Assembly (NCBI GenBank): GCA_019614645.1
Contig: JABWDB010000008.1
Span: forward strand, 5,580,001-5,644,000
Reading direction: 5' to 3'
Source of the DNA: Stratiolaelaps scimitus
Lineage: Eukaryota > Arthropoda > Arachnida > Mesostigmata > Laelapidae
DNA: 64,000 nucleotides
This document shows positions 26,464 through 39,521 of the stretch, piece after piece. Both the position numbers and the translations under genes were made by a program. The notes under the pieces were generated by a model, which saw nothing but the letters and a program-made list of their open reading frames with translations, was not told where the DNA came from and did no database searches. Within the stretch, counting starts at the first letter, position 1. Every line of letters begins with the position of its first letter.

Positions 26464-27966
26464 TACCAGGGACACAGAGAGAACGGCACGGGGCAACAGC
26501 GCGGTTGGCCGTTGATTCATTCGTTCGTGATACGGCGCAGCAGCAGCAGCAGCCGTCACGGGCAGCGCCATTGCCACGCGGGGCGAAACGAGCCGTTAGC
26601 GCTTTGCCTACCGTAGCGTACAGCAATTGCGTATGCATGCAAGCAGCTTGGCTGATAGATAGATACAGTGACAGAGAGATAGCCAGCCGGATGCCGGCAT
26701 ATGCCGACCGACCGACCGCCTCGCCCGCCGCTGGGCGCAGCCGCGTTTGTGGCAGCGGTGGCGGCCAGTTAGTTCTGTCTGTTTGCAGCCGTCTCGTCCT
26801 CCCCCTAGGCACCTCCTCTCCAAGCACTGGCCGAACAGCAACAGCACATAGTTCGCCATCGTAGCAATAATAGAAGAAGTGATAGTCGTGGCCCCTGCCA
26901 CACGATCAGTTCACGCGGTCGAACTTGTTTCAATCCGCCCGACTGTGATCGGCGGCGGCGGCCGCGGCGGCCACGGTGGCGGCAACAGCAGCGTTGAGCA
27001 GCTTCTGCGACGGCTGTCGTCTTCGTTGATCGGCTCGTTCGTGCTGCGTTCGATCGAACGGACCAATAATCGTCAGCTGATGCCGCGCCGCTGGCTTACT
27101 GACTGACTACAGATAGCTATGGACAGTAGCCGCAGCAGCACCAGCAGCCGAGACAGAAGTGTCTGCTTGTCTGGAAGTGGCGTGTGGCTGCTATGAACAG
27201 CAGCAGCAGCAGCAGCAGCCGCGGCAACAACAGTAACAGCAAATTCAAGCCATAACGAACAACAAGATACTATGCTAGTGGTACGCGTGTCTGATAGATA
27301 CACCCATCTATAAATACACATAAACATACTCTCTCTGTCTCTCTTTCTCTCCAGCGCCCGCTCACACGCGGGCAGGGTAAGTTTAATATGACTTATCTAT
27401 ACCTAAACTACTCCAATCGAAGCAGCCACAGTCACAGATGGATACACCAAGCAGCGAGATGCATATAGCCTGGCCGAGACGACGTAGTACGGCCAGACCT
27501 GCGGAGGGCGACTTTCTCAATAGCCCCACAACTGAAAACACACCCAGTCACATACACACACTCCCATAGTGCACGCGAAAACAGACACAACGTTAGATTG
27601 CGGCGCCGCGCAGAAGAGGCCCACATTGCAATCGCGCCACCGCTCACCGTTAGATCGCGACGGTGGGTGGTGGCAGCGCCCAGTTCAACAGTCAGTTGGC
27701 CAGCGGGTAATAAGCAAGGAGTCAGTCGGGACCAGTCAAGCAGATCGACCGACACCCACATCAATGCACGTCGACGCAAACACACATCCACAAACAATTC
27801 ATACCCACCCACACACACACACCACGGTTCTTACCACCGGCTCGCCGCAATGTGAAACTATCGAACGGCTGTGGCAGAAAAGCAAAAAGCAGAACGAACA
27901 GAAACAGTAGCAAAGAGAAAAAGGTCGATATTAGACGACGGCGACAGCGGCGGCGGCAACAACAAC

Positions 27967-27997
<31 letters not shown>

Positions 27998-30900
27998 GCG
28001 AATTCATTTGTGGTAGCATTGATATAATCATAGACAGACGAAATGCCACCAAATGTAATTGCCAGACCCCCCCCCCCATCCCCGTTATAACCACTGCTGC
28101 TTTCTACTGTATCAACGTGATCCATTACACAATGATCGAGACGAAATGCTCGGGGTTGCCGCAATGTTCAAAGGCTCACCATGATCCGAGCTGGGAGCAG
28201 CACGATCCGCCGCAGCTGTTGCAAATAGCTGCTGCTGTTGTTGACGTAGCCACGTACAGCAGATGGGGCCACCGCCGCCACCGCCGCCGCCTCCGCCCGC
28301 ACAGCGATATCATTAACTTGTTCAACAGTCAATTAATTGGTTTCGAATAGGAACTACAGCTTTAGATTGGCAAAAGGACAGAAAGCTATTAATTAGGCAA
28401 CAAACAAAGGAGTCACACGCAAAAAACAAAAATGAAAGTAGTACTGAACTGCTAACCAACCTCAGGCGGTGGCCGTTGGTCTCGTGACATCATTACAAAG
28501 CTTGCTCGCCTGTTCGCCACACAGTGAGTGGCCGCACACAGATCGAAGCTTCAACAGCAATATGGTGAAATAGTGACGCCTGCGAACGTCAAAACGTATC
28601 TCTGAGTCCACTTACATATCAGGTGGAACAGATTCGAGGTCCGACACTGCCTGATGACCGAAGCAACGCAGAGCGCGCGGGGACCACTCGAGCCATATCG
28701 GGCAAAATCACGCCTTTGAAACGAGTGATTTCGTTCGTCTTTCGTTCGATTTGAATTTTGGCGCCTCAACGGCGGACGAGAGGGAGAGGCGTATGGGAGA
28801 ATTTCCTCATTTTTCCGAAGTTCCCGTGGCCCCCCGAATCATGTGATTCGTACGGAGGCTACGCTAGGGCCACCCAGATCGAGCATACGGTGGACATACG
28901 CCGTATGCCGTGTGCCGCTCCGGCGTAAGCACGCGATTACGATGGAGTGAGTCGGGCGGTATTTGCCAATCTCCTCGCCAATGCTGAACCCTGCCTATGG
29001 CCGAAGGTGATGTTGGTGGCGCGTTGATCGGTACGGGCGCTGCTGCTGCTGCCCGCCGCCACGGCCGCCACGGCCGCCGCTGTTGATACCTGACGTTTCC
29101 AACCTGTCTGGCCGTCAGCGGAACGGCAGCAAAAAGAAGACCGAATTCAAACCGGAGCGCGAGTGTGCGATTGCTCCGCCTGAGCCGACCGAGCGTCGAG
29201 CGAACTCACAAGGTCGGCTTACCTGTCCGGCTCTCTCCGGGTAGTCAACCCGACTGCTGTTCCCGCAGACGACGACGACGACGACGAACGGGCTCGGTCA
29301 GAACCACGAAGACGGTGGCGTTCATCAGTGGCATCGAGTGAACGTGCAAAGAAAGCGAACTGACAACTCGGCCAGCCGATGGCCTATGGCTGGCGGGCTA
29401 ATCGCCGCTGCACTGGCCGTTCAGAGGTTCGGGAGACGGGGAGATGTCGCTGTGGTTCGCTCTCGTCGATTACAGCGGTTGGACGAAGCCCAATCGTGCC
29501 GTTGGTGAGTGCGTGGCTGCAATTGCTGCCGCCGCCGCCGCCGCTGCAGCAACAGCGAGACCCGCTCGTGCATACGAACGGCCGTATTGAGAGGCTGGCG
29601 AACTAGCTATCTAGTGAGAGTAAGTTCAACGAAGGACTGATTGTGCAAGCAGTGGCGATGCTGATCTGATGCTGCTGGTGTCGCTCGTCGTCGAGTAGAT
29701 GCCGTAGCCGCCGCTGTAGCAGCAGCAGTTTGTGGTTGGTCGTTCGTGCTGCCCGTGAGTGAAATTTTTCTGTGGAAAAAACGATGTCTCGATAAAATAT
29801 TTGTGCTCCAAACGACCCTACAGCTGACCAGCGGAGGCAGCCGTCGCCGCCACCGCCGCCGTACCCAAGAAGACAAGGAGTCGACGGCAGCAAATCTCTA
29901 TGACCGATAGTGGAGACCGACGGCACCACTGGTGAGTAGTGAATTTGATTGGGTAGCTAATCGAAGTGAGGCGGTAAGGGGACGATTTCGGGCGAAGTGT
30001 CCACAGTGAATTTATTAGCTGGCAATATAAGTTCACCCTATGTCTCTATCGGGATTACTCTGTTGATCAGTGTGTCTGTGTGTGTCTTCAACGCGAGGCG
30101 TGTGCAACTCGACTGCCGGCTGCTGAGTGCCTTTGAACGTGGCGTGCTGAAACGCTCAGTACAGCCTGATGATTGCTCCAGCTGAGCGCGAACTTGCAGA
30201 TGACAACTCGGGCAGCATCCTAGAGCATACGTCATCTCTGACCGAAACCGTCAACTCTCAGACGTTGCTGTTTCGGACGTGTTAAGCAGCTTAGCTTGGG
30301 GCACCAGCCAGTGTAACCTACATTACATTGCAAACGTGGCTAAATCAAAGTTCTCGGCAAATTTCTGCCTGCCGGCAACTCTGCTGTAACTGAACAAATT
30401 CAGGCTGGAACTCCCCATAGCCCCACCCGAACTGCAGACACGCACAGCGATTTCTCCCTCGCACGGGTAACGCAATTCGAAGTGTGTACTCACAAGAGAC
30501 GGTACACAAGTACCGTGCACCGGCTTCAATGGACTCGGGTTTGCTGTAAATTTTCAATATGGTACCACAATGCCCTCTTCATATTCGTGCTCGTTGTCTG
30601 CAACCTAGTCTAGTGAAATTACGTCGACCGACTTGTTCATGCCACTTTTCCAAGACGGCCTTGACATCTACCTGATTCGATTAGCCGCACCACGACGGGG
30701 GCGCCCGTACGGTGACGATCAGACGGTCGCATACGGGTACGCGCACTGTATGATTTTACAGTTCGCCTCAAAATATCGTTTTTCCTCGTATTTCTGTTTG
30801 TTTGTTTTTCTAAGCAAATATGCAGGAACACTATGACGATAAGGGCAACAACAACAGCAGCAGCTGCAGTAGCAACATGCAGTAACACTGTTCGATAAAC

Positions 30901-32842
30901 ACAACCAGGCCCCGATACGACTGTATAATTTGTGGCGATACAAACACTAATCCTCACTAATTTGTTGTCGCCATGGGACGCTCAACCCTCCTGAGGGAGC
31001 GTAGTGTGGTCCACACTTTCGACGTCGGTCCAATATTACTCCTTGCCTACCTCCTCCGTCCCACGAGCTGCCTTCACCGAGTACGCAGGATACACGTTCC
31101 CATTCGCGCTCCGCGCACGAGGCGAGCACTGATCGACCTTGGCCCAATCCATCATCAATACATCATCCGCCGCCGCCGCCTCCGCCGCAATATGCTCATG
31201 AATCCTTTGTGGCCAATCACCCTCGCTGCTCTCGAAGCGATCCGTTGCAAAGCATGTACTGCGCCTACTAAAGCTGCCAGTCTGTCGATTACACGTTCGC
31301 GCGCACTGTGTGTAGAGGCCGTTGGTTACCTTTTCTTGTGGCCGCAGTGCGCCTATGGACGGCTGCCAAACACACATCGCCACGCTGCTGTAATAATACA
31401 TAGTAGTCGATGATGGTAAACTTGTTCACCTGACAGAATGTGAATCGGTATGCAGGGAGATAGAAACTATAGAAACTATTATCGTAAACACGGGACGGAA
31501 AGTCGTCACTTTGTTTGTGCAAATACTGTTAGACAGAGAGAGAGAGAGAGAGGTGTAGGCATGCGGAAGTAGACTGATGAATAATAATTATAATTACAAT
31601 AATTATAATATTTATTTTAACACTTCTTGTCGAAAATGAACAACAATTCTCGATCGTACTTTGTGCTGCGTTCCGAATTTTAAAATGAAACAGAGTTTCA
31701 TGGATGTTGAGAACATCCCCTTTTAGCTTTGCTCTTACTTGTCTAGGTCTTTCTCAGGAACGAAACAACGGTGCTACCTAAATTGAACATAAGTTGATGT
31801 CACACGGTTTCTGGGCGAAGGTCGAAACGCCCCTACATCTCGCTAGTTTTGTCACGCCGCTAGAGTGTGTTTGTCTTTCGATCGAAGTGAGTTTTTGCAA
31901 AGGGTGCATGCGACTATTGCCTCGCAACTGTCACCAATGAAATAACTCAGGTTTGTTGCAGTAGCGAAAAGGGTTCATCTTCAGCTTAAGGGGATCGTTG
32001 GTACCGTTCATTGCACACGCAAGCAAAAGCATAGAGACAGACACACGCGCGCATATACATACTCTGCGCGGGTTTGTAGGCCGGCTGCTCTGCAGGTGAG
32101 CAACTACCTGGCCCTGTTGAGCGTTTTGATTGTCTCTTACACGAGGTACTTCCCGCTCGATAGGCTTTGCTCTTGCGAGACAAGCTTTTTATAGTCTCCT
32201 TCCAAGGTGGCGCCAGTGACCAAGTGCTGTCCGATGCCGTTGTGGGTGTGCGGACCAACGTATGGCCACTGTGTCCTATGTTTATTTCATACGATTGGCC
32301 GTTGGAAATATTTGGAAAAACAAATATCCTCACCTGCATTTCGCATAGGAATCGGATGTCGGGTGTATGCTTTTTGTTAACCTAAACAATTGCCATCGTA
32401 CTTGCCACCTTCTGCTTATTCGTCGTATTCCTAATTAGCGTAGTTGGACTTTTCCAACACTGTGTCTCATTATTGGTTTTGATAATCGACGATCTCATAA
32501 TAATAATAATTATGATTGATGTGTGCGACAAACAACACGGCTACTATTACAACATGATCAAAGCTTGTTATTCTAGTTGTTGCGTTGAACCTAAGGAATG
32601 CTTAGCTAGTGTCCATGTTATTATTATTAGTCCACCAGGTAGCTTCGTCTCGCGGTGAGATTCCACTTGGATGGAATCACTCCACCGATCGGTGGCCATC
32701 CCACCTGAGCAAGAACGAGGAGTCCGATCTGATCGAGATGAAAAGGCGCTTACGAATCGCATGCACCGACCTCGCTACGCTTACCTTGCTTATACTACAA
32801 CTACTACAGACTACAACTACCACTACTACTCATTAGTGCGAG

Positions 32843-32868
32843 TATATATATATATATATATATATATC
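32843..32868. repeat. (TA)n microsatellite
   Basis: Run of alternating T and A of about 26 bases inside the otherwise GC-rich divergent 5' region. Confidence 0.85.
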
Positions 32869-35809
32869 TATTATCCGAGACTCAGGCGAATGATGCTGAG
32901 TTTCAGATGGCTGACAATCAGTGGCGGCCACCTGACTGACAACGGAACGAATGACCACCACTCCGCCCGCACCAACGAGATACAGAACGGCACGAGCATT
33001 TGGCCTGTTTCGCGTCGGCAGCAGCTGCCGTGTGGCGCAGCGGTATCCGTCACGACGTGATGCTGCTGCTGCCAAAACGGTAGAGTCGTAGCTACCAGTG
33101 AGTGGCCCTTCCGCCCGTCAACGTCGTCCGTCAAATTTGCTCGAGGTGGCGGCAGTAACAGCGGCACCCGAATGGTGACCAGGAGCGGATGATAACGACG
33201 AACGAAGGCAGTCGAACTCACTCACTGTCTGCGTATGTCCGGTCAGCCTGAACGTTCGCGACGCGTGCCCGTTCCGTGCACGCGTCTTGTTCCTGTGACT
33301 ACTGCTACTGTCGCCGCTGTTGAGCATCGGAGAAACGTTGGGAAAGATGTCGTTTTGATTGAGGGGACCGTGCTGAGACTGACTGGCGGCGGGTACCCAC
33401 CGGCCGGCTGCCAATCCTTTGCAGGCGAGAAGGGTGCAAGCCATGTGTACAGACGTGGAATCACAGAGAACGCAAGATAGAGAGAGAGGGGGGGGGTCGG
33501 TAAGAGAAGAGAGATATTTTGACGCCGCGTTTGCACGATGTATTCATCATTCGGAGCAGCTCGTTAGTTTATTCTGTCGACTTTTGAACACCGGGTGCCT
33601 CAGGGAAAATACTCCTGAAAATGCCTTTAGCGAATCGCATCGATGTGAGGCGAAGCAGGATTCGTTTATCCGGTGGCAAACAGGGAATCTATTGGTTCGT
33701 CGATTTGATGCACCGGCCGATCTGTATGTTTTCTTCAACGGAGCCAGCTATCGAAAAGGCTCACGCCTCCAACGAGATGTGTGCATCGTTCCCGCTGACC
33801 GGCTGTTGTCAACGTCGTAGTCCAATGGCATGATATTATCTTAGCAGGGAGACGCGTTGGAGAAGCGACTTGGTTGAAGACTAGACTTCCGTGACATATA
33901 CCTTCCGTGAATACATAGTATATATAACGTTGAAGATGAAATATTCGAATATTATTCATTTGTAACTATTATTTGCCCCGCGGTTTAGTCCGGCGAAGCG
34001 TGCAATGGACACACATGCGCGTCACAAACGAGTATATATATATATATATATCAAACAGTGGCTGGAGTACGCGGAGTAGTGCAGTCAATAAACAATATGA
34101 CCGTACAGGAGTTCATAACCGTGTGAGTCGGGCGGATAGCCGTAGTATTAACCGGTACTCCGTTGAATTAAATGTTAGCTACTGACAGAAGGCCAATGCT
34201 AGCATTAGTCGCAGGTGCAGCTCGCGCGAGCTCGTATCGCTGCCGCGAGTAGAGACCCACCGTTGATTGCTCTCAATCTCATTTTACATTTTTCTTCAAT
34301 TCTCTGGCAGACATTTATATAGTTTGCATTTCAAGATGGTGCGGGTTCATGTCCGTCACACGTCGGAACACCTCTTCGACTCTATTTCTATTGTTTTATA
34401 TGAAGGGTCTTGAATGGCTAGTCCTTGCCCGGTGGCATTGGCTATGTATTTCATGTTATTCTTCCGAATTGCAGCCACACGCCAGTGCCCGCTTATCGTA
34501 AAGCCTAGGAGGCACTACAGCTGTGGCCAGCTCGTCCCTAGAGGGGACAATTAATGCCTCTTAACACACGTTAGCGTGTCACTGCCGGCCAGGAAAGAAT
34601 CGTTTCATTGATACAGCAAAGCTGTTAAAGTAAACAGTCGCAATGACGCTAATGGCCATCTTTTTTACACAATCATTCTATCAGGAAAATAATGGCGACT
34701 ACGTGCGCTCTGAAGTTTTTGAAATTTCTACTGCCATATCTATGCTCATATTGATTTAACGATTAATTATTAAACGAATTAAACGAGAAAGTATGCTTCG
34801 ACAGACATTTATCGATGGGTGTTACTAATGAAAGAAGTGTCCCTTCCTACCTAAATAAACTGTCAGTTAATGAGTCAACAGGGTGTCTGCACGGATATGT
34901 CATGTTCTCCTTGTTTTTTTCTTTGCTAGGCGAATCAACATCGTACCATAATGATATGTCTAACGCGGTCGATATGTATGAAGACATTTCTATGGAAAAA
35001 CATGTGAACATCTTCTTTTTTGCTCATGCAAGATAATACCATAGAATGAGAATAGTATCCCAGTTTTTCGTGAGATACCATCCTATTTCACAGTCCACTA
35101 ATAAAATTTCACAGTCCCCCTGGTAGAAGATGGGGGGGCCATTTTGACCATGGCCCCCATCTTATATTTGATGGATTAAGAATAATAGCAGGAATACCCC
35201 CCACGTGTTATATTTAAATACCAGTATCTCGAGACGCCCTGTGGATGAACCGGATACATTACGTTCTCTGTGATACTAGTCATTCCGGAAATATCTCTCC
35301 ATCTTCAAGGGTATTGTTACCGGAACAAACGTAGGCGATGCGTCTAGCAGCAACTTGATCTCCCAACTCGGTCCGTAAACTAATGCAGGATTCCTGCTCC
35401 GATGTTATGGTGCATCTACCCGTGTGGTCTATATTTATCGGCGTACCCTCCACGTTCACGTGGCACCCTATAGAACCCCTAAATCGGTTAAATCCCTAAA
35501 TTTTCAATGATATGTATGTATATATATATATACACGTGCCCACCGTAATCCTTTAAGATCCTCGGATTACGTAACGATATGTACAGGACAACGATGTTGA
35601 ATTGAACGACAGCTCCATTCGTGCTCCTTTAGTTTCATGTCCTTCGTGACTATGCATCCGTCTTGCTTTGTAGTTATTGAAGCATTCATCAGTTTGCTAC
35701 GAATTCTTCTGCCGACATCGTTGCATTAATTCTTAGGCTATTTTGGCACTGTGCATCAGCTGTGCCTCATCTACTAACGGTTAACCGTTTTGTGTGTGAT
35801 TGTTTTCAG

Positions 35810-35875
35810 AGCATGTCTTCAAAGGCCCCACCCGAGACTGGAAAGGTGTCCAGGGTTCGGCCGATACAGCGTAAG

Positions 35876-35916
<41 letters not shown>

Positions 35917-38900
35917 TTATACAAAAAGCACTTTGAGGTACGTGTAGTGCGTCTTACATATGTTTTCGATATTAACGAAACAGCGCGGGGACCGGCGGTG
36001 TTCTCAAAATCCATCGAATTAGAAACTGATGAAAGAACCTCTCTCATTAATTAACAAACGAATCTGTACTCAGCTCGAAATGTTACAATTCTGATCGCTA
36101 GCCAAAAGTGAACACGCCACTGTGTCCTAGTGAAATAGAGAATAACAAACATCGATTTAAATTGGATAAAAACAGATTGAATCTACCCTCACCTCGATGT
36201 ACCCCATGTGTGGTTTCAGCGGTAAATAGCTGGCAAATAGCTGGCACCTAACAAATTACAGCCGAAGCCAAAATAATACGAGATCGTGGCCACGTCTCAT
36301 TTACTTGCGTATGCGTCTCTCTGATTAATTTCCAGGTGCCACAGTTCCAAAACCAGCGGCATCACTTGCCAGCTCGTCTCGTAGCGGTGGCGCTGGAGGG
36401 AGCAGTGCGAGCTCGACGACGATCTCTTCAATGTCGAGTTCCGCTTCGTCCGGTATTCCCAGCTCGAACCCGCATCATCATCAGACGGACATCGGGACAT
36501 CTCGCCAGCGGCTGCTGGCCGCTGAACAAGCATCGCAGATCCGCGAGCTGGAAACGCAGCTCGGGGAACTGCGAAAACAGAATGTCCATCTACATCGCGA
36601 GATGCAGGAGGCTCTCGGATTGCAGCAGCTGAAAAGTCGCACTGTCGATGCACTCACGAAAGATCTAACCGGTGAGTTGAGTTCGGAACGCTCAATGTAC
36701 GAGTTCGATCAATCAGGCTCTATCCCAGATTGACCGAGACGGCGCAGGAGCGGGGGGGGATGGATGAGAGTTTAGGGATTAAAAGATTCACAAACAGTCT
36801 CATTAATCTGCTCGTTTGCTGTGAAGCATCCAATGGATGAGTAACATATTCCTTCAGTGATATCGATATATTCTCGATGGATAGCGATTCTCTGTGTTTC
36901 TCTCGCAGCAAAGCAATGCAGGTAATTTATATGATTTTGTTCTCCTGTTGTCCGCTTGCGTCCGGACCCGCCTTAGTTCTATGTGTATCGCCAATTATCA
37001 ACACCCGTCATTGTGCGGCCAAGATCGTCATCCACACAACACTACTGCGTTATCACTTGCTCGCTATCACTAGCTCTGCTGTTGTTTTTGCCTCTCAAGT
37101 TTGAGCGCTCTGTTGATCGGTACCTCTGGGCGCACAGCGTGCGGCTGTTTTACATAAGCGTTGCAGGCGTTGGCGCAGACGTTCGTGTTTGTGGACGAAG
37201 CTTACGTGAAGGTCTATTTTGCTCAAAGCTAACCAGTTAACCCAGCAGCTATGACGGGTTTGTGCGGCTCGAGCTGTGCATGCAGTTATTATTACGATAG
37301 TATGGATAGTAGGGTGAACAGAAATTTCTAGAGATTTGCTAGATTTTGTTCGATTGTTCAAAACAAATTCTACTTAAAACACGAACTCATGAGAACAACT
37401 GATTCAGTCAGATATAATAGGATCGACGCGAATAGCGACTGCCTCTGTCGACTTGTTCCCAGTCCGAAAAACAAGTATACTGAATCGCTGACAGCTTAAT
37501 CACGGCGTTCCATCATTAGTAAGTGAACAGTACTCGGGTCAGTTATCATACCAAATAGCTTCTTATTGACCTTGTCTGTGAGCTTGGGCTTTCATCGCGC
37601 CATATATATATATATATATATGATTAATGCTCATCGGCCACATGTATATGTGGTCTACGAATGTATCAAGATTAGCGGATCGGCTGACGATGATCGTCGA
37701 CTATGTCACGCTGTGGGCCATTCGTCCAGCGAGAGACGACGACAAGTAATCGTCATCTCGCCTGCTGTGCCACCATCACCACCACCACCATCAGTAGTAA
37801 CTAGCACGTTCAATTCGATTCAGGTCAATTCAATTGGATGATTCATTTAACGTTCGTCTTCATCGCTTTTGCTTTCGCCCTTGAATTATTCTTCGTTCTG
37901 GCTTAAGGCCTCACACGAAATCGAACGCCGGTGGTCACATATAACCTATTTATTATTTATGATTCACCGGTTTCAGTTCAAAGACGAAGCGAAGCTTCGC
38001 CGTTGCCAAATCGAATCGGACCAGTCTGCCATGATCCGCCTGACGTTGTCAAAATATTCATCTGTGCTTGTAATTCATTCGTGTCCATTTGCCCGGCAAC
38101 GATACGCCGTCACAGCGTTTCAGCTTTTTTCGAACTTAGCAGAACGAGTGAAAAGTGTCGATACCAACGGTCGCCATTGACATTAACGGTTACCGTTGTG
38201 GTGCCGCGCCACATCGGCCTGTTCAATTCGTGTTGAATTCAGCATTCACCGTTTCGATTTCGTATTGCGGTGATCTTCGGTCGGAGTTGGAATACGTGTT
38301 ACGTATTTATTGTGATGTATCGACGTCTTTTCGGCCATTTCGCTGCTTTGCTTACGCTTTCGATCCAGAGGTTGACTCAGTCCTGTGGAGTATCGCGCGG
38401 ACAATTTCCGACAATTCCCGATCGGCCACCTGCTACTACTGTTGATTCTACTAAGCAGCAGAACCGACAACAACGGCAATAGCAGTAACGGCAACGGTTT
38501 GCTCGCGTATTCGCATTGTGTTCGTTGTCGTCGGATCAACCCAGCGCCCAGTAAATGGTGTATAATAATATTTATATAATATTTACCCATGTGCAGTAAA
38601 TAGTCAGTCAAATTAGCTTCTCTTGAATTAATTAACTACAAACTACTTGGTACTGCTGCTGAGTGGGCAGCGATTCAAAAGGGCCACCACCCTGAACCGC
38701 CACAGAGGGGAAACGCGCATTGAATTCCCACCGCCGTCTGTACCCTACCGTCGATCGTAGCGAACAAGCTTCGAAAACGCCAGAACCACCGCCGATGACG
38801 ACAACGACGACGACAGCGAATTAACTAATGCGCGCTCCTGGTCGGCTCGGCGACGCCACCGATGACTGCTACCGGGTTGGTGTCGCGGACGCCCTTGCCA

Positions 38901-39490
38901 GCGAGCAACGCGCGGTCGAACGACGGCGACATGTAGTGCTGGCGTCGTAATCGCGCCGACCATTGGCGGCGGCGGCGGCGGCCGCTTGGGTCCACCACCA
39001 CCACCAGGACAGGTTCGATTCGCGCGGATAGGGACGAAAACCGGCTCAGCTCGTATCTTCGCGGCGAATGCCCTGTTCCTTGACTCTTCGGGCCACGGTG
39101 TGTGTAAGTGGAGCCGAGGACGGTGGCAAGTGCAGCAACGAATGCTTTGCTGGCAACAACTTTGCCCAGTAGAATATGGCTGAAAATTGAAGAGAAGACG
39201 TATATAAGACTGAATTGCTGGCTAGCTCGCCTGGCTTGAACGCGATCGAGGGAAAGGGGACGAATGGAATTGTTGTTGACGAGTGAGGGTGGTGGGCGTG
39301 CTGCTGCTGGTGGCGGCAGCGGCGGCGGCAGCGGCGGCGGTGGACACGTCGTGAAGTCGAGTTGTCGTTCACAAAGATTGCTTCGTTAATCGCACATTAC
39401 TGCTGGCGTTGATGATATATATATATATATAAAATATATATATGAACATCGTCAACGGCAGCAGCATACAGTTGTTCCATATATATCTAA

Positions 39491-39521
<31 letters not shown>

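Larger units (their letters stand above)
22820..35809. promoter_or_regulatory. Divergent 5' region between SLX4 and the coiled-coil gene
   Basis: Thirteen kilobases between the SLX4 start codon (- strand) and the first coding exon of the coiled-coil gene (+ strand). The core, about 25.2-33.5 kb, is rich in GC, CpG, CAG/CTG and CCG triplets and gives many homopolymer-rich frames on both strands with no family resemblance. GTRAGT donor motifs on the + strand occur at 27377, 29505, 29755, 29932 and 33098 and are candidate ends of untranslated first exons. Chance alone predicts about four such hexamers in 8 kb, so this is only suggestive. I infer promoters and 5' UTR exons for one or both genes, with no direct proof. 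Confidence 0.45.

Noticed and set aside
25256..28350. Many long frames with poly-Ala, poly-Gln, poly-Pro and poly-Cys on both strands
   Set aside because: They arise from CAG/CCG triplets in all frames, with no domain, no splice continuity with either neighbour and no consistent codon use.
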